From Hyphomicrobiales bacterium (GTDB taxonomy: Bacteria > Pseudomonadota > Alphaproteobacteria > Rhizobiales > Xanthobacteraceae): a DNA stretch of 64,000 bases. The stretch covers positions 1 to 64,000 of the forward strand of contig JAFKKM010000033.1 of NCBI GenBank assembly GCA_017305555.1, given 5' to 3'. Shown in pieces: positions 37,197 to 46,324 of the stretch. Numbering within the stretch: position 1 is the stretch's first letter; the number at the start of each line of letters is the position of its first letter. The notes beneath the pieces were generated by a model that made no database searches, was not told the origin of the DNA, and saw only the letters and a program-made list of their open reading frames with translations. The position numbers and the translations under genes are program-made.

Positions 37197-37228
37197 GTGC
37201 GACACTTGTGCGACTTGGTTTGTCGCAC
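37197..37228. repeat. GTGCGAC repeat and palindrome downstream of tRNA-Lys
   Basis: TTGTGCGAC is repeated with a two-base spacer (37195-37214), and GTGCGACA (37197-37204) is the exact reverse complement of TGTCGCAC (37221-37228). A further TGCGACA follows near 37233. Repeats beside a tRNA could be remains of an attachment region, but no integrase gene of the tyrosine class is present. Confidence 0.4.
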
Positions 37229-37296
37229 GGCATGCGACATTTGACGGTGGTTCACGGTGCGTTCTATGTCGCTGCCTTCAATGGAGGTGTTGCGCC

Positions 37297-37503
37297 ATGA
37301 GCATGAACAAGCGGGATCGGATGGCGCGGCGGCGCGAGGCGCTGCGCGAAATGGCGGAGAGCATGGCCGACGATCGCGATGTCGCGGTGCTGCAGGATCT
37401 GGCGCGTGCTCGCGCGCATACCCTCGGCGCCGTCGAAGGCACGCCGGTCGGTGATCGCAAGGAGGCGCTGCGTCGCGCGATCGATTGCGTATCTGGAATG
37501 TGA
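37297..37503 (+). CDS. Small hypothetical protein
   Basis: 68 residues, starting MSMNKRDRMARRREALREM, highly charged with predicted helical character and no known domain. GGAGG lies before the ATG at 37297. Its last codons touch the decayed 3' end of the recombinase on the other strand, so the true 3' end may be altered by that junction. Confidence 0.45.
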   Translation: MSMNKRDRMARRREALREMAESMADDRDVAVLQDLARARAHTLGAVEGTPVGDRKEALRRAIDCVSGM

Positions 37504-38505
37504 CCGGCGACCAATTCGTCGAGCCAGCGCCGGCCACGGGCAATAGCTATAACGAGCGTGGCCCGCCGCTCTAGCTTCATCGGCCGCAATGGGAGCTTGG
37601 CGGTGGCCGGACGCAGGATGGACCGTGCCCGTTTCGATAGCGGCTTGATCCAGGGAATGACGATGGTGGACTTGTGTTCTTCCGAGTCGTCGTCCGGGCG
37701 TGGTTTGAGTTTTACGGCGAACTGTTGTTGCTGCACCTCGATGCGCTCGATGACCGCGCAGGCAAATGCGTTGTCGATAGATGCCGGACCGTTGTTCTTG
37801 ATCTGCGGCGTCAGCACGATCCTGCCGACCTGATCGTCGACGTCATGCGCCGGGCCCCGGGAAACGGAGCCGACATTGGCGGTAGCGGCGTCCCCGAACA
37901 ACAGCGGCCGCGAGACATCGTAGCCATAGCGCCGCTCGTTCCTCTGGGCTTGCGTCGGCGACATCCGATGCCCGGCGTCATCAAATATCAGGCCGGTCAG
38001 AAAAGATGGCTGAAGGATGTGCGGGTTCGTGTCTGATGACTTCGCTGGCTCGAGAGCATCTGCTGGACACGGTAAAACACTTTGCGGTCCAGGATCGGCG
38101 GTTGCTCGCCCGGTAGATATGCCCCTTGTAGTTGACCTCGCCGACATAGAAGCGATTACGCAGCAGGTAGAACAAGGCTCCACAGCCGAACGGCACGCCG
38201 CCCCGTGTCGCTCCCGTTTTGAATACGCGCTTCTTGCTGACAACGTTGCGGTCCCTGAGGTTCCGCATTAGGGCAGCGGACGCTGCCGAGTTCGAGATAG
38301 CGGGTAAAGATGTGACGGACCCGCTCGGCTTCCTCCGGAACGACAGCAATCTTACCGTCCTCCATGGCGTAGCCGAGGGGGAAGGGGCCGCCAACCCAGA
38401 TGCCCTTCTTCTTGGAGGCCGCGACCTTGTCCCGGATGCGCTCCGAGGCGACCTTCCGTTCGAACTGGGCAAAGGACAACAGGACGTTCAACGTTAGCAT
38501 GCCAT
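37485..38505 (-). pseudogene. Large serine recombinase, multiply frameshifted, catalytic domain lost
   Basis: Pieces of one protein appear in successive frames on the minus strand. From 38500 to about 38275: [30 protein letters not shown] and [14 protein letters not shown]. From about 38268: [27 protein letters not shown] and [19 protein letters not shown]. In the next frame: GEQPPILDRKVFYRVQQM and SQRSHQTRTRTS. Then FLTGLIFDDAGHRMSP, and at the end IARGRRWLDELVAGHI. These match the recombinase and C-terminal domains of resolvase/invertase-type serine recombinases. The N-terminal catalytic domain with the active Ser is missing, and at least three frame changes are needed. It is inactive. It lies 340 bp from tRNA-Lys. 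Confidence 0.82.
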
Positions 38506-38761
38506 ACAGGCAGGTCGCCGCGCCCGCCAATGCAGATATCAGGATAATGCCGACAATACGCGGCGGATCGAGGCCGAATGGCGGGAGCGGAAATCCGGTC
38601 AAGCCAGTGAGACATGTGGTGAGAAGAAAGGCCGCCGTCCAGAATGGCAAGTAGCGTCCTCTCACCATTCCTAGCACCGCGATGAATCCTGTAACGATTC
38701 CAACAAGGCTAAGTACGACATGTAACTGAAGAAAGGCTGACGTCGGAATTCCCCAAGTCAT
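38501..38761 (-). pseudogene. Truncated four-helix membrane protein fused to recombinase remains
   Basis: The reading frame from 38761 encodes about 87 residues of a hydrophobic protein ([70 protein letters not shown]). It then runs without a stop into the recombinase segment [11 protein letters not shown] at about 38500. Related small membrane proteins that I recall continue with one or two more helices, so the recombinase sequence appears to have replaced the C-terminus. It may be transcribed, but a working product is unlikely. Confidence 0.65.
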
Positions 38762-38794
38762 GTGAATCTCCTGTGTCCGCTGCGATTGAAAGGT

Positions 38795-39619
38795 TCAACT
38801 CTTGAAAAAATCCAGCAGGTCGGCGTTGATTGTTGCCGCTTCCGTGGTCGGCATGCCGTGGGGAAAGCCTTTGTAGGTCTTCAGCGTGCCATTCTTGAGC
38901 AGCTTTGCAGACTGCGGGCCTGCATTGGCATACGGCACGATCTGATCGTCATCGCCGTGCATCACCAGCGCGGGGATACTGATCTTCTTCAGATCCTCGG
39001 TGAAATCGGTCTGTGAAAAGGCGACGATTCCGTCGTAATGCGCTTTGACGCTGCCCATCATCCCCTGCCGCCACCAATTCTGGATGAGACCTTCCAACGG
39101 CCTCGCGCCAGGGCGATTGAAGCCATAGAACGGACCAGCCGGAACATCGCGGAAAAACTGGGCACGGTTGTTGGCGACCTGTGCCTGAAAATCATCGAAC
39201 ACCGACTTCGGCACGCCGCCCGGATTCGTCGGCGTCTGCACCATCAGGGGCGGCACGGCCGCGATCAGTACGCATTTTGCGGCGCGGCTCTCGCCGTGGC
39301 GCGCAAGATAGCGCACCACTTCGCCACCACCGGTCGAGTGACCGACATGCAACGCGCCCTTCAGATCGAGATGCGTCGTCACGGCCGCGAGATCGTCAGC
39401 ATAGTGGTCCATGTCGTGGCCGTCGGCTACCTGCGTCGAGCGGCCGTGGCCGCGGCGATCGTGTGCGATAACGCGATAGCCGTGATTGAGGAAGAACATC
39501 ATCTGGGTGTCCCAGTCGTCGGACGACAGCGGCCAGCCATGGCTGAAAACGACGGGCTGACCAGAGCCCCAGTCTTTGTAGAATATCTCGATCCCGTCCT
39601 TGCTTTTGACAGTCGGCAT
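38795..39619 (-). CDS. Alpha/beta hydrolase, non-haem chloroperoxidase-like
   Basis: A 274-residue cytoplasmic hydrolase. The nucleophile Ser is in VGHSTGGGEVVRYLARHG, the acid in VMHGDDDQIVPY, and the His in GFPHGMPTT, giving a full Ser-Asp-His triad. VFSHGWPLSSDDWD and HDRRGHGRS are typical of the cofactor-free haloperoxidase / aryl-esterase group. Natural substrates of such enzymes are usually esters. The start at 39619 follows GGGAGAAAATA. It is the third gene of a minus-strand group controlled from the TetR region. Confidence 0.9.
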   Translation of the reverse strand: MPTVKSKDGIEIFYKDWGSGQPVVFSHGWPLSSDDWDTQMMFFLNHGYRVIAHDRRGHGRSTQVADGHDMDHYADDLAAVTTHLDLKGALHVGHSTGGGEVVRYLARHGESRAAKCVLIAAVPPLMVQTPTNPGGVPKSVFDDFQAQVANNRAQFFRDVPAGPFYGFNRPGARPLEGLIQNWWRQGMMGSVKAHYDGIVAFSQTDFTEDLKKISIPALVMHGDDDQIVPYANAGPQSAKLLKNGTLKTYKGFPHGMPTTEAATINADLLDFFKS

Positions 39620-39754
39620 TATTTTCTCCCGAGGGGCGATGATGCGCGCTCGCATCAAGGTGAAATACCTCAAGGTCTACTCGCGGCAGAAACCTCACAA
39701 ATGAGTGGCTCCGACAATGACCTGGGGAAGGTTTTTCTCATTGCCGGATTATTT

Positions 39755-40366
39755 TCAGTGGCCTTCGACAGCGAAAAGGATGTCGGAAAAGCCCGGCACG
39801 GTCTTGTCCCGATTCCAATCGCGCTGCAATTCGCAGATGAGCTGCACCCATGAAGTTGGCTTGCCGCCAGCTTGAACGAGCCTTTGTAAACCGGCCTGAT
39901 GCGCTTCGGGCGACGTGCCGCCCACGCAATCGACGACCGGGTAGACTTCAAAGCCCTCATGGATCGCATCAAGTGCAGGGTGCACGAGACATACCTCGGT
40001 CCAAAGCGCGGCCATGATGAGTTTTTTGCGTCCTGTCGCCTTGACTGCCCGGTTGAAATCCTCGTCCTCCCACGCATTGATCGAGGTGCGGTCGATGGGG
40101 TTCACGCCACTCAGCACGTCCGTAATCTGATGAATGGTCGGCTGGTTGCGCCCCGTCTCTACGTTCACGGTCGAGAGCACGACCGGCAGCTCGTATAACT
40201 TAGCAATTCGCGCTAGTGCGGTGATGTTAGCGACTAGTTCTCGCTTCGAGCGCGAGGCGATCGACGACACTTGAACAGGCTGGAAATCGATGATGACGAC
40301 CGCCGCATTTTGCGGCGTGAGCAGATGATCATCGCCGGCGTCACGAGGTTTTGCAAACGAAGTCAT
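39755..40366 (-). CDS. Isochorismatase-family hydrolase (YcaC-like)
   Basis: A 203-residue cysteine hydrolase. The catalytic Asp is in AAVVIIDFQPVQV, the Lys in GRKKLIMAALWTEVC, and the Cys in TEVCLVHPALDAI, the full triad of the family. The size and the SINAWEDEDF segment resemble YcaC. The substrate is unknown. It begins nine bases after the upstream hydrolase-cupin gene stops, so the two are co-transcribed. Confidence 0.9.
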   Translation of the reverse strand: MTSFAKPRDAGDDHLLTPQNAAVVIIDFQPVQVSSIASRSKRELVANITALARIAKLYELPVVLSTVNVETGRNQPTIHQITDVLSGVNPIDRTSINAWEDEDFNRAVKATGRKKLIMAALWTEVCLVHPALDAIHEGFEVYPVVDCVGGTSPEAHQAGLQRLVQAGGKPTSWVQLICELQRDWNRDKTVPGFSDILFAVEGH

Positions 40367-40375
40367 GATCTTCTC

Positions 40376-41701
40376 CTACTGATGAGCGGTGCTGACATAC
40401 GTCGTGTCGCTCGGGCCTTGTCCAGTGATGTAGACGACCGTTGGCTGGTCGCCAGTGAAGGCAAAATGCGCCATACCCGCTGGCTCGGTGTAGAACCCGC
40501 CCGGCCCAAGCGCGGTCGTCGCGGCGTTCGCCGTTTCCCCGTAGCCGAAATGCCAGCCACCGGAGACGACCATTGCAAATCGGTTGTCGCGGTGGGTGTG
40601 GGCTGCAATGTTTGTATGCGCCGGCACCTTGAGCTGAATGGCGTAGGGGCCAGCCTTGGCCGGATCGCCGGATAGCACGATCGTCTGAATTCCCGCGACC
40701 CCCGATGTGCCGGCACCCGCCTTGTTCTTTGTCAGCGCTCCCATCTCGGCAGCGCTGAGCGTGCGCGGGTTTACGGCACTGGCGCCGGATAGGAAATTCA
40801 CGATCGTTGCGACGGTCGCTTTGGGCTGCTCCTCCATCAGCCAGTGGCCTGAGTCCTTGATGACGACTTCGCGCACATTGTCCGCCGCAAATCGCATGAT
40901 GTAAGCCATGGTCGATCCCAGAGAATGATCGCCACCGATTGCCAGCACGGGCATTTGCAGGCGGCCGCCACTGACAGCTTTCTTATTGTCGATGACGTCC
41001 TGATCAAATGCTGCGAATTGCGCGAACCCCGCATGCATTCGGCCTGGCTTGGCATAGAGGTCCGCGTAATGCGTGCGTGACTTTTCGTCGAACTTTGCAG
41101 GATGCGCGGCAAAGTCGTTCCAGAAGCGATCGAGATAGATTCGCTCGCGACCCGCCACGAGACGCTCCATGTCCGGCCCACCAAACCTGAAATGCCACAG
41201 CAGCGGACTTTTCAAGATATCGTCCCACGGGCCGACACCAGGGACAGGCGCATCCATCATCACAAGCCGGGTGGTGCGCTCGGGGTAACGTTCGGCAAAG
41301 GCAAAGGCGACCATGTTTCCGATGTCGTGCCCGACGATGTCGGCGCGTTTCACATCAAGCGTGTCCAGAACGCCGGCGATATCCTTGGCCTGATTCCGTT
41401 TCTCGAAACCTCTGTCCGTAACCGCAGATAACCCCATGCCCCGTAGATCCGGGATGATCACCGTGTGGTCACTTGCAAGTACTTCCGCTAGCGGCTCCCA
41501 CATATCGCCCGTGTCGGCAAAGCCGTGCAACAACACCACGGCAGAACCGGTTCCGCCAACTCGAACGTGCAGCTTCGTGCCATTCGTCTGGATTTCCCGG
41601 ATGCTGAAATTGTCGGGATAAGGGCGGATATCCGCAGTTGCGGGAAATGCCATCAGGGCAGTGACAAGGAAGGCAAGCAAACGCAACGCTTTCCAGCGCA
41701 T
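40376..41701 (-). CDS. Exported alpha/beta hydrolase fused to a C-terminal cupin
   Basis: A 441-residue two-domain protein. A signal peptide (MRWKALRLLAFLVTALMAFPATA) is followed by an epoxide-hydrolase/dehalogenase-like domain: VVLLHGFADTGDMW, HTVIIPDLRGMGLS, nucleophile Asp in ADIVGHDIGNMVAFAFAERYP, and His in IKDSGHWLMEEQP. After a linker (about residues 300-335) the C-terminal part KVPAHTNIAAHTHRDNRFAMVVSGGWHFGYG and PAGMAHFAFTGDQPTVVYI is a cupin with a His-x-His-type metal site. The start at 41701 has AGGGA upstream. It is the first gene of the TetR-linked group. Confidence 0.87.
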   Translation of the reverse strand: MRWKALRLLAFLVTALMAFPATADIRPYPDNFSIREIQTNGTKLHVRVGGTGSAVVLLHGFADTGDMWEPLAEVLASDHTVIIPDLRGMGLSAVTDRGFEKRNQAKDIAGVLDTLDVKRADIVGHDIGNMVAFAFAERYPERTTRLVMMDAPVPGVGPWDDILKSPLLWHFRFGGPDMERLVAGRERIYLDRFWNDFAAHPAKFDEKSRTHYADLYAKPGRMHAGFAQFAAFDQDVIDNKKAVSGGRLQMPVLAIGGDHSLGSTMAYIMRFAADNVREVVIKDSGHWLMEEQPKATVATIVNFLSGASAVNPRTLSAAEMGALTKNKAGAGTSGVAGIQTIVLSGDPAKAGPYAIQLKVPAHTNIAAHTHRDNRFAMVVSGGWHFGYGETANAATTALGPGGFYTEPAGMAHFAFTGDQPTVVYITGQGPSDTTYVSTAHQ

Positions 41702-41788
41702 AATTCCCTCCACGAATCAATTATTCTTGCGCGAGCTAACGTGCTCCTCGCAGATTTTATCTCTGAGAGTGCAGTTAAATTATTCTCT

Positions 41789-41854
41789 ACCGATCAGTAC
41801 GGAATTGTTAAGCTGGCGATTACGCAGTGTCAATTTAATTCTGTACTTATCGGT
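41789..41854. promoter_or_regulatory. Large imperfect dyad between the hydrolase operon and tetR
   Basis: ACCGATCAGTACGGAATT (41789-41806) faces AATTCTGTACTTATCGGT (41837-41854), and sixteen of the eighteen positions are complementary. The two arms could be two operators for the adjacent TetR regulator, one for each divergent transcript. The gap is AT-rich compared with its surroundings. Confidence 0.6.
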
Positions 41855-41886
41855 CTAATACAGCTGGAATGGAGAAAGTCCGCGCC

Positions 41887-42495
41887 ATGGGGCGTCCACG
41901 AGAGTTTGATACGGAAAAGGCCATCGCGCGCGCCATGCGGCTTTTCTGGAGCCAGGGTTACGAGGGCACGTCCCTAACAGACCTCACGGAAGAGCTAGGC
42001 ATAACCCGTCCAAGTCTTTATGCGGCCTTCGGAAGCAAAGAAGCGCTCTTTTTGAAAGCGCTCGATTTGTACGAGACCCGTGCCGGCTACCGGGAAGCCG
42101 CGCTTGCAGCTCCCACGGCGTACGCTTACGCGCAGGCGCTGCTGGAAGGGGCTGCCGATCTGCACGGCGACAAGAACAACCCGCCTGGCTGTCTCGGTGT
42201 GCAAGGCGCGCTGGCTTGCGCACCGCAGTCCAATTCCATTCGCGAGGAACTCGCTCGGCGTCGCAGGGTCGGGGAAGCCACCATTCGGGATAGATTGAAA
42301 CGTGCGAAGATCGAAGGAGATCTTCCTGCGGGCGCAGACCCGGCGGATCTGGCCCGTTATCTTTCGATCGTCATCTATGGGATTACCGTGCAGGCGGCAG
42401 GAGGGGCGACAAGGAAGGAGCTACAGAGCGTTGCGAAGCTGGCCCTACAAAATTGGCCACGGGCATCCAATCTGAAAAGGAAGAGGGATGCCTAA
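41887..42495 (+). CDS. TetR/AcrR family transcriptional regulator
   Basis: 202 residues. The N-terminal helix-turn-helix is GRPREFDTEKAIARAMRLFWSQGYEGTSLTDLTEELGITRPSLYAAFGSKEALFLKAL. The C-terminal ligand domain contains NPPGCLGVQGALACAP, a Cys-containing stretch common in the subgroup that responds to electrophiles; a redox role is only a guess. The start at 41887 (MGRPREF) is preferred over one six codons upstream. It is divergent from the hydrolase operon, with dyad operators between. Confidence 0.92.
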   Translation: MGRPREFDTEKAIARAMRLFWSQGYEGTSLTDLTEELGITRPSLYAAFGSKEALFLKALDLYETRAGYREAALAAPTAYAYAQALLEGAADLHGDKNNPPGCLGVQGALACAPQSNSIREELARRRRVGEATIRDRLKRAKIEGDLPAGADPADLARYLSIVIYGITVQAAGGATRKELQSVAKLALQNWPRASNLKRKRDA

Positions 42496-42793
42496 GTTAG
42501 CACCAGGATAGGACGGCATCCCCGGCAGCTGACAAAGATGGGCGCCCAGCCTCTCAATACACGCTAATCGAATAGCAGATCTGGATGTGTATCCGCTCTT
42601 CTGTTCTATACCAAGCTCGATGATGCGGCACTGGGGACAGCGTCATGAACGCCTCCGGATTATCGTGTCAAACGCGGCAATGGTGCGGCCGTCGCGGAGC
42701 CAGCCGGCGCAATAACTAAAGCGCTTCCAGATCCTGGGCATGTTCGCTTGCAGGCACCTGTCCACTGCAAGCGCCGACTGCGATCTGTCCGCG
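42496..42793. other. Intergenic stretch without recognised feature
   Basis: About 300 bp between the tetR and lysR ends. A minus-strand fragment (KRFSYCAGWLRDGRTIAAFD, near 42700) looks coding but cannot be assigned. No hairpin with a T-run is seen. Confidence 0.4.
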
Positions 42794-43690
42794 TCAGTCG
42801 TCGGATACAGACAGCCCGGCGAGAAGCGGAGCGTATGCTGCGAGCCTGCGGGATATGAACTCCGTGAAGAGCCGCACGCGTTTCGTCTTGCGTGTCTCGC
42901 CCTGTGTGAGGACCCAAACCGTTCCGTATATGTGCAGTTCGGTACCCGGCACCCTCGCCAGTAGGGGATCTGCATCGCCAACGAAACACGGCAGTGTCGT
43001 CATCCCGAGCCCTTGCCGTACAGCGACGATCTGCGCTTCAGCGTCCGTGGTCCTGAATGGAACCCCCGTGGTGCGAACCTCGCCCTCGCTGGCCCAGTCC
43101 GGGATTCCATGAATGCTTATGACGATCCACCGGATGGGATCAGGCGCGCCCGCACGCCATGCGGCTAGCCCATCGCAGGACATGTAGACGCCGCCAAACA
43201 GCTCGGGTCCCTTCAGGCCGTGAAGATTGAGCGGCAGGGTTTTGCGGTCGTAGACGACGCGGATTGCGACATCGGCCTGTCGGTTGGTCAGATTTGCCAG
43301 TTCGCCGGACGACAAGATTTCCATCTCGATGTCCGGATGCAGACGCGCGAAATCGGCGAAGTCCGGCATCAGCAGGTGTGTCGCGAGGGGCGGCGCCAGC
43401 GTCACTCGCAGAAGCCCGCGCACACTCTGGTCGCGCCCGAAGACGCGCGTCTCCAGCCGATGCGATGAGGCTTCCATCTGGTCCGCGAACTCAAGGACCT
43501 CTTCGCCCGCAGCCGTCAGGCGGTAACCCGAAGGCAGCTTTTCGAACACGTGCACCCTGAGGCGTTCCTCTAGCTGGGCGATGCGTCGCAGTACGGTCGC
43601 GTGATTCACTCCGAGGCGCTCGGCGGCAGCCCGCACCGAGCCTCCACGCGCGACGGCAAGAAAGTAACGAACGTCATCCCAGTTGATCAT
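42794..43690 (-). CDS. LysR family transcriptional regulator
   Basis: 298 residues. The N-terminal helix-turn-helix MINWDDVRYFLAVARGGSVRAAAERLGVNHATVLRRIAQLEERL is of the LysR class. The rest is the effector-binding domain. It is divergent from the SDR gene, which it may control, with 269 bp between starts. The start at 43690 is the ATG that begins MINWDD. Confidence 0.92.
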   Translation of the reverse strand: MINWDDVRYFLAVARGGSVRAAAERLGVNHATVLRRIAQLEERLRVHVFEKLPSGYRLTAAGEEVLEFADQMEASSHRLETRVFGRDQSVRGLLRVTLAPPLATHLLMPDFADFARLHPDIEMEILSSGELANLTNRQADVAIRVVYDRKTLPLNLHGLKGPELFGGVYMSCDGLAAWRAGAPDPIRWIVISIHGIPDWASEGEVRTTGVPFRTTDAEAQIVAVRQGLGMTTLPCFVGDADPLLARVPGTELHIYGTVWVLTQGETRKTKRVRLFTEFISRRLAAYAPLLAGLSVSDD

Positions 43691-43959
43691 GGTGCAATCT
43701 CGCGCGGCGGGGGTGCGCCTTCCAAAGCTCGATCTAACAGGTCGAATGGCAGTATGTGCGGTTATCATAGCCTAGGTTTACGAGCGTGGCCCATTTCCCG
43801 AGCGGCGGACATCGATCGTCGCGGCTGGTGGCAGGTCGTTCCGCCGGATCGATTTCGCACCGCCGATGTGCACGTTTCTGCACTCAACGCCTGACGTCGG
43901 CAGACCCATTTCGAGGCTCTCGGAGGCAGATGCTGTCCGACAGGATGAAGGGAAAAATC

Positions 43960-44694
43960 ATGGGTAAGCTGGACGGTAAGGTTGCAGTCATCACGGGCGG
44001 GTCGAGCGGCATGGCGTTGGCAAGCGCCATGCGGTTTGTTGAAGAAGGTGCTTATGTTTTCATCACAGGCCGGAGGCAGGAGACGCTCGACGAGGCCGTC
44101 AAACTGATCGGTCGAAACGTGACTGGTGTGCGGGGCGACGCGGCCAATCTCGACGACCTCGACCGCCTGTTCGAGACGGTGAAGCGTGAAAAGGGCAAGA
44201 TCGACGTCCTGTATGCGAGCGCCGGCACGGGCGAAGCCGTCCCACTGGGCGAAATTACCGAGCAGCACTTCGATGCGACCTTCGATCTGAATACGCGCGG
44301 CACACTATTTACGGTGCAGAAGGCGCTGCCGTTGTTCAACGATGGCGGGTCGATCTTCATGACCGGCTCAGTTGCTTCGGTGAAAGGCTTTCCTGGTTAC
44401 AGCGTGTATGCGGCGAGCAAGGCGGCTTTGCACGCATTCGCACGAGGGTGGCTCAATGAACTGAAGGGTAGGAATATCCGGGTGAACGTGCTGCATCCAG
44501 GGCCGATCGCGACACCGATGCAGGACCAGGTTCTCACTGAGGACGCGAAGCGGATGTTCGAATCTCTTATTCCACGGGGACAGATGGGGCGTCCTGAGGA
44601 AATCGCGACAGCTGCGCTGTTTCTTGCTTCAGACGATTCGAGCTTTGTGAATGGGCTGGAGTTGTCTGTCGACGGAGGCTTCTCGGCCATCTGA
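43960..44694 (+). CDS. Short-chain dehydrogenase/reductase
   Basis: A 244-residue Rossmann-fold oxidoreductase. The cofactor motif is TGGSSGMA in place of the usual TGxxxGIG. YASAG replaces NNAG. The catalytic pair is in YSVYAASKAALHAF (Tyr-x3-Lys). The end has SVDGGFSAI. The start at 43960 has AAGGGA upstream. It is divergent from the LysR gene. Substrate unknown. Confidence 0.9.
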   Translation: MGKLDGKVAVITGGSSGMALASAMRFVEEGAYVFITGRRQETLDEAVKLIGRNVTGVRGDAANLDDLDRLFETVKREKGKIDVLYASAGTGEAVPLGEITEQHFDATFDLNTRGTLFTVQKALPLFNDGGSIFMTGSVASVKGFPGYSVYAASKAALHAFARGWLNELKGRNIRVNVLHPGPIATPMQDQVLTEDAKRMFESLIPRGQMGRPEEIATAALFLASDDSSFVNGLELSVDGGFSAI

Positions 44695-44897
44695 AATCGC
44701 GCCGGATTGCGGAAGCGGCCGATCGGCGGGAACTAGCATGCCCATGGTGTAACGACTTTTGCGCTGAACGGTCAGTCCGGCCGCTCAGAAATCGTTCACG
44801 ACGGGACGCCTACGCGGAAGTCGCCACGCAGCGAAACGGATAACCCGGCGCCGGTAGAGGCGGGGGAATCAATATCAACACGGATCGGAGAAGCATT

Positions 44898-45500
44898 ATG
44901 AACTACGCAATCGTAGGATTCGGCAAGGTCGGTCAGGCCCTCGCTCACGCCTTCGCTCGTAAAGACATCGACGTGATCGTCACGAGCCGCCGGCCGCCCG
45001 AGGTGTTGGCGCCGCAGGCTCGGATGATCGGACCCAAGGTCGTCGCCAAGTCGCTGCGGAATGCACTCGAGGCCGACACAATCATCTTGGCGGTCCCGTT
45101 TGCGGAGCACCGCGAGGTTGCGAAGGCTCTGCCGAGCTGGAAAGGTAAGACGGTTATCGATGCCACGAACACGTTTGGAGTTCCCCCCGAAGAGCTGGAC
45201 GGTCTTCCGTCTTCCGCCTTCGTCGCAAAGGCGTTTACCGGGGCCAAGCTCGTCAAAGGATTCAATCACCTGATTGCGGCCACCTTGGCTGGCGATCCGA
45301 TCGTCGAGGGCGGCCATCGGGTCGTCTTTCTGTCGAGTGACAATGAGGATGCGACCGCTCCTGTCGCGACCTTGGCGAAGCAACTCGGGTTCGCACCCAT
45401 CAACCTGGGAAAGCTCAACGAGGGCGGCGCGCTGGTGCACGCACGCGGCCGCACTTGGGGCCAGCTCATCTTTCAGGACCTGTTAAAGAAGGAGCCGTAA
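44898..45500 (+). CDS. NADPH-dependent F420 reductase-like NAD(P)-binding protein
   Basis: A 200-residue protein with an N-terminal dinucleotide fold (MNYAIVGFGKVGQALAHAFARKDIDVIVTSRRP) and the family segments ILAVPFAEHREVAKALPSWKGKTVIDATNTFG and AKLVKGFNHLIAATLA. The fold is that of F420:NADPH oxidoreductases and related NADP reductases; Nitrobacteraceae generally lack F420-linked redox, so another substrate is likely. It follows the SDR gene on the same strand, about 200 bp away. Confidence 0.82.
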   Translation: MNYAIVGFGKVGQALAHAFARKDIDVIVTSRRPPEVLAPQARMIGPKVVAKSLRNALEADTIILAVPFAEHREVAKALPSWKGKTVIDATNTFGVPPEELDGLPSSAFVAKAFTGAKLVKGFNHLIAATLAGDPIVEGGHRVVFLSSDNEDATAPVATLAKQLGFAPINLGKLNEGGALVHARGRTWGQLIFQDLLKKEP

Positions 45501-46324
45501 CGAATTTAATGTCCAGTGTCAGGGGTGCTGCTTGCGTGGGCCCGTCCATGAGAGCCCACGCGGGCTAAGTCATAGTCCGAGGTCAGGAAGCAGCGAAGGC
45601 CTCGGCGTTTCCTCTCCATCCCAAGCGAATTTCAGGAGGTTGCTTTAACAGACAGCGGCTGTGGCGACGCCATTAGCTGATCAGGTTCTTGCACAATCTG
45701 GTCTGCAACGCCCTTATAAAGATGGAAGGTGTAGGTGGACCTTCCGTGACGGACAGAAGGACGGGAAGCCGTCCAGCTCTTCAGGGAGAGCCCCAAACGT
45801 GGCCGCGCTCATTGAGCCATCTGTATGATGTGATCTGTCTGATAGCTAAAGCTAACCCTCGCTTACGTGCTGATGCCCGCAGATCGCTTCAATATGTTCG
45901 AGCGCTTAAGGCTTCGGCATGAAAATCAAACTACGTCAGCCGAATATTTAGTTCATGTCGAGCAGACTTACCCGGTCGTGCGGCATTCAGAGGGGGCTGC
46001 CTGGGAGCGTAGCGTTCAAGGTGCATCGTCGGAACGGACGATTTCGCCTTCACTTTCCAAACGACCAATCCCTTGGTGGGTCGCGGGGAGGGCGGTTGAT
46101 TGGTTTAATTGCCGGCCATCTCGATCGCGATTTGCTTAGCTTTCGCGCTCTTTGCATGAACGCCGGGTCCTCGGCCTCAAGTCACAGGGCGCACGTTGTT
46201 CGGCTATCGTCGCGGACAGGAGGCTTTGTGGGGAGGCGATGGCATATCTTCGCTTGCGCATGTTTTCGCAAAGAGTGAAGTGAAAATCGATCTCCGCCAA
46301 TCGTGTTCAAAATGCACTAACTTA
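45501..46324. other. Gap of about 0.8 kb without a recognisable gene
   Basis: Short open frames exist on both strands, but none resembles a known protein or shows the codon use of its neighbours. A hairpin GCGTGGGC (45534-45541) / GCCCACGC (45554-45561) lacks a T-run. The second half (46100-46330) is less GC-rich than most of the window. It may be remains of lost genes within the accessory segment. Confidence 0.5.

Noticed and set aside
42643-42981. Minus-strand frames with a possible protein fragment
   Set aside because: Partly inside the lysR gene and not similar to any family I can name.
45534-45561. Hairpin after the F420-reductase-like gene as a terminator
   Set aside because: The stem is good (eight base pairs), but no T-run follows, so it is not called.
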